From assembly GCF_016806125.1 (NCBI RefSeq), contig NZ_CP047166.1, positions 2,294,001 through 2,358,000 on the forward strand: a stretch of 64,000 nt of DNA, given 5' to 3'. The translations under genes were made by a program, and so were the position numbers. Below the pieces are notes generated by a model. It was given only the letters and a program-made list of their open reading frames with translations, was not told the DNA's origin and searched no databases. The stretch comes from Ponticoccus alexandrii (GTDB lineage: Bacteria > Pseudomonadota > Alphaproteobacteria > Rhodobacterales > Rhodobacteraceae). The first letter of the stretch is position 1, and every line of letters begins with the position of its first letter. Of this stretch, positions 62,071 to 64,000 are shown one piece after another.

Positions 62071-63747
62071 ATGGCAGACGCCGCCATTCACGGCCATGAG
62101 CACGAGGACAACCGTGGGTTCTTCACCCGCTGGTTCATGTCCACGAACCACAAGGATATCGGTATCCTTTACCTGATCACCGCGGCCATCGCAGGCCTGA
62201 TCTCGGTGATCTTTACCGTCTACATGCGTATGGAGCTGATGAACCCCGGGGTTCAGTACATGTGCATGGAGGGCATGCGCCTGTTCCCGACCGCGGTCGA
62301 GAACTGCACGCCCAACGGCCACCTCTGGAACGTGCTGATCACCGGCCACGGCATCCTGATGATGTTCTTCGTGGTCATTCCCGCGCTGTTCGGCGGCTTC
62401 GGCAACTACTTCATGCCGCTGCAGATCGGCGCGCCGGACATGGCCTTCCCGCGGATGAACAACCTGTCCTACTGGCTTTACGTCGCGGGCACCACGCTGG
62501 CAATCTGCTCGGTCTTCGCGCCCGGCGGCAACGGTCAGCTGGGGTCTGGTGTGGGCTGGGTCCTCTATCCGCCGCTCTCGACCAACGAGGCCGGCATCTC
62601 GATGGACCTCGCGATCTTTGCGGTGCACGTCTCGGGTGCCTCGTCGATCCTTGGCGCGATCAACATGATCACCACCTTCCTGAACATGCGCGCACCGGGC
62701 ATGACGCTCTTCAAGGTTCCGCTGTTCTCGTGGTCGATCTTCGTCACCTCGTGGCTGATCCTGCTGTCGCTGCCCGTTCTGGCCGGCGCCATCACCATGC
62801 TGCTGACCGACCGGAATTTCGGCACCACCTTCTTCCAGCCCTCGGGCGGCGGTGACCCGATCCTGTATCAGCACATCCTGTGGTTCTTCGGCCACCCGGA
62901 AGTGTACATCGTGATCCTGCCCGGCTTCGGCATCATCAGCCACGTCATCGCGACCTTCGCGCGCAAGCCGATCTTCGGCTACCTGCCGATGGTCTGGGCG
63001 ATCATCGCCATCGGTGCTCTGGGCTTCGTCGTCTGGGCGCACCACATGTACACGGTCGGCATGTCCCTGACCCAGCAGAGCTACTTCATGCTGGCGACCA
63101 TGGTCATCGCGGTTCCGACGGGCGTGAAGATCTTCTCGTGGATCGCCACCATGTGGGGCGGCTCGATCGAGTTCAAGACGCCGATGCTCTGGGCCTTCGG
63201 CTTCCTCTTCCTCTTCACCGTGGGCGGCGTTACCGGCGTCGTGCTGAGCCAGGCCGGCGTCGACCGCGCCTATCACGACACCTACTACGTCGTGGCACAC
63301 TTCCACTACGTGATGAGCCTTGGCGCGGTCTTCGCCATCTTCGCGGGCATCTACTTCTACTTCCCCAAGATGACCGGCCGCATGTACAGTGAGGCGATGG
63401 GCAAGATCCACTTCTGGGCCTTCTTCATCGGCGCCAACCTGACCTTCTTCCCCCAGCACTTCCTGGGCCGTCAGGGCATGCCCCGCCGCTACATCGACTA
63501 CCCCGAGGCCTTCGCCTTCTGGAACTTCATCTCGTCCTGGGGTGCGCTGCTGTCCTTCGCATCGTTCCTGTTCTTCTTCTACATCGTCTTCCACGCGCTG
63601 ACGCGCGGCGCCAAGGCGACCGAGAACAACCCCTGGAACGAATATGCCGACACGCTGGAGTGGACCCTGCCCTCTCCGCCGCCGGAGCATACCTTCGAAA
63701 TCCTCCCCAAGCGTGAGGATTGGGACAAGTCGCCCGCCCACCACTAG
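62071..63747 (+). CDS. ctaD: Cytochrome c oxidase subunit I (aa3 type)
   Basis: CtaD carries heme a and the heme a3-CuB centre of the proton-pumping oxidase. The 558-aa protein has 12 helices, the Cu-B ligands WFFGHPEVY and HHMYTVG, the Tyr-His crosslink region, the K-channel residues and [17 protein letters not shown] near the heme ligands. The N-terminal NHKDIG motif is standard. ATG 62071 follows AGGAGG with 6-base spacing. The gene has its own promoter and terminator, so it is a single unit apart from other oxidase genes, as in Paracoccus. Confidence 0.97.
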   Translation: MADAAIHGHEHEDNRGFFTRWFMSTNHKDIGILYLITAAIAGLISVIFTVYMRMELMNPGVQYMCMEGMRLFPTAVENCTPNGHLWNVLITGHGILMMFFVVIPALFGGFGNYFMPLQIGAPDMAFPRMNNLSYWLYVAGTTLAICSVFAPGGNGQLGSGVGWVLYPPLSTNEAGISMDLAIFAVHVSGASSILGAINMITTFLNMRAPGMTLFKVPLFSWSIFVTSWLILLSLPVLAGAITMLLTDRNFGTTFFQPSGGGDPILYQHILWFFGHPEVYIVILPGFGIISHVIATFARKPIFGYLPMVWAIIAIGALGFVVWAHHMYTVGMSLTQQSYFMLATMVIAVPTGVKIFSWIATMWGGSIEFKTPMLWAFGFLFLFTVGGVTGVVLSQAGVDRAYHDTYYVVAHFHYVMSLGAVFAIFAGIYFYFPKMTGRMYSEAMGKIHFWAFFIGANLTFFPQHFLGRQGMPRRYIDYPEAFAFWNFISSWGALLSFASFLFFFYIVFHALTRGAKATENNPWNEYADTLEWTLPSPPPEHTFEILPKREDWDKSPAHH

Positions 63748-63768
63748 GCGGCGCGGCCAAACAGACCG

Positions 63769-63800
63769 AAAGGCCCCGACACGTGCGGGGCCTTTCTTGT
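63769..63800 (+). terminator. Intrinsic terminator of ctaD
   Basis: A perfect 10-bp stem AAAGGCCCCG/CGGGGCCTTT with a 7-base loop, followed by CTTGTTG. It starts 21 bases after the ctaD stop. Confidence 0.85.
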
Positions 63801-63814
63801 TGAAGGGTGCGCCA

Positions 63815-64000
63815 ATGGCCACCCCGGACCACTGCAAGGAAGCCTTTGCCATGCAGGATTTCATCTCGATGACCGCGGACGACACGCTGGCGCGCCTGAA
63901 CGCGATGCCACGCCGCGCCGCCCGCCGGGCCATGCAGCGCCTGATCTACCGCAAGTCCAGCCGCCCTGCCGACCTGGCGCAACAGATGGCCCTGCTGCGG
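63815..64000 (+). CDS. Start of an unknown gene, cut by the right edge (partial)
   Basis: The frame is open to the end of the window. It begins at ATG 63815 or, more likely, at ATG 63851, which is preceded by AAGGAAGCCTTTGCC. From the second start the visible product is MQDFISMTADDTLARLNAMP, then RRAARRAMQRLIYRKSSRPADLAQQMALLR, a basic, helical sequence. No family could be recognised from this much. Confidence 0.5.
   Translation, partial: MATPDHCKEAFAMQDFISMTADDTLARLNAMPRRAARRAMQRLIYRKSSRPADLAQQMALLR

Noticed and set aside
61960-63933. A 657-codon minus-strand open frame opposite ctaD
   Set aside because: Its composition mirrors ctaD codons (His, Asp, Glu, Val, Arg-rich), and it crosses the FNR box, both promoter boxes and the ctaD terminator.
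1-64000. CRISPR array, prophage, integrase, transposase or plasmid genes
   Set aside because: No regularly spaced direct repeats and no such protein families were seen on either strand.

Overview
The window looks like the chromosome of a high-GC alphaproteobacterium of the order Rhodobacterales (Roseobacter/Paracoccus-like). This rests on a Paracoccus-style complex I cluster with many extra reading frames between the subunit genes, a NuoE with a long C-terminal extension, a small biotin ligase, type III pantothenate kinase and RNase J at its end, an aa3-type cytochrome oxidase subunit I, and a DUF1127 protein. No phage, transposase, CRISPR array or plasmid signature was seen. This is mainly core metabolism, and the unusual material lies between the core genes.

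Layout. 1-3240 (+ and -): the tail of an unknown, possibly glycosyltransferase, gene; a DEAD-box RNA helicase with a good sigma70-type promoter; OsmC; and a PilZ protein. 3224-29363 (-): one long respiratory cluster read from high to low coordinates, nuoABCDE-F-G-H-I-J-K-L-M-N then birA, coaX, rnj. All 14 complex I subunits are present. About 16 accessory frames sit between them: exported proteins or lipoproteins with even numbers of cysteines, two proteins that share the C-terminal helix-hairpin-helix module of NuoE, a DUF5337-like membrane protein, a carboxymuconolactone-decarboxylase-like protein, and very small membrane peptides (63, 26 and 50 aa) coupled to their neighbours. One 61-aa gene in the cluster runs on the opposite strand.

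29558-42764: a glutaredoxin/MauE fusion (+), then a leucine/isovalerate catabolic cluster on the minus strand: ivd, acyl-CoA synthetase, liuB, liuD, GST, liuE, DUF6653 protein, P-loop kinase, liuC. The ivd promoter carries a perfect inverted repeat next to its -10 box. Small exported proteins with six cysteines each are woven into this operon by 4-base start/stop overlaps.

43011-49831: a TonB-dependent heme-type receptor, a PNPOx-like stress protein, a VOC protein, an SH3-domain protein, a DegT-type aminotransferase and a phosphoglycolate phosphatase-like HAD. 49939-54371 (+): glmU-glmS, a second PNPOx-like protein and an AlkD-like HEAT protein. 54689-60051 (-): a class V aminotransferase, a BCCT transporter, UspA, an AcuI-like reductase and DinB. 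60559-64000: tRNA-Leu(GAG), lipB, a DUF1127 protein, ctaD behind an FNR-type box, and a partial gene at the right edge.

Two families of dispersed intergenic repeats occur: double hairpins (four copies) and an element with a GGTATTT...AAGAAG core (four sites, one of them a 27-bp inverted pair). Starts were chosen from Shine-Dalgarno spacing, overlaps with upstream stops and family length. They often lie inside the longest open frame.
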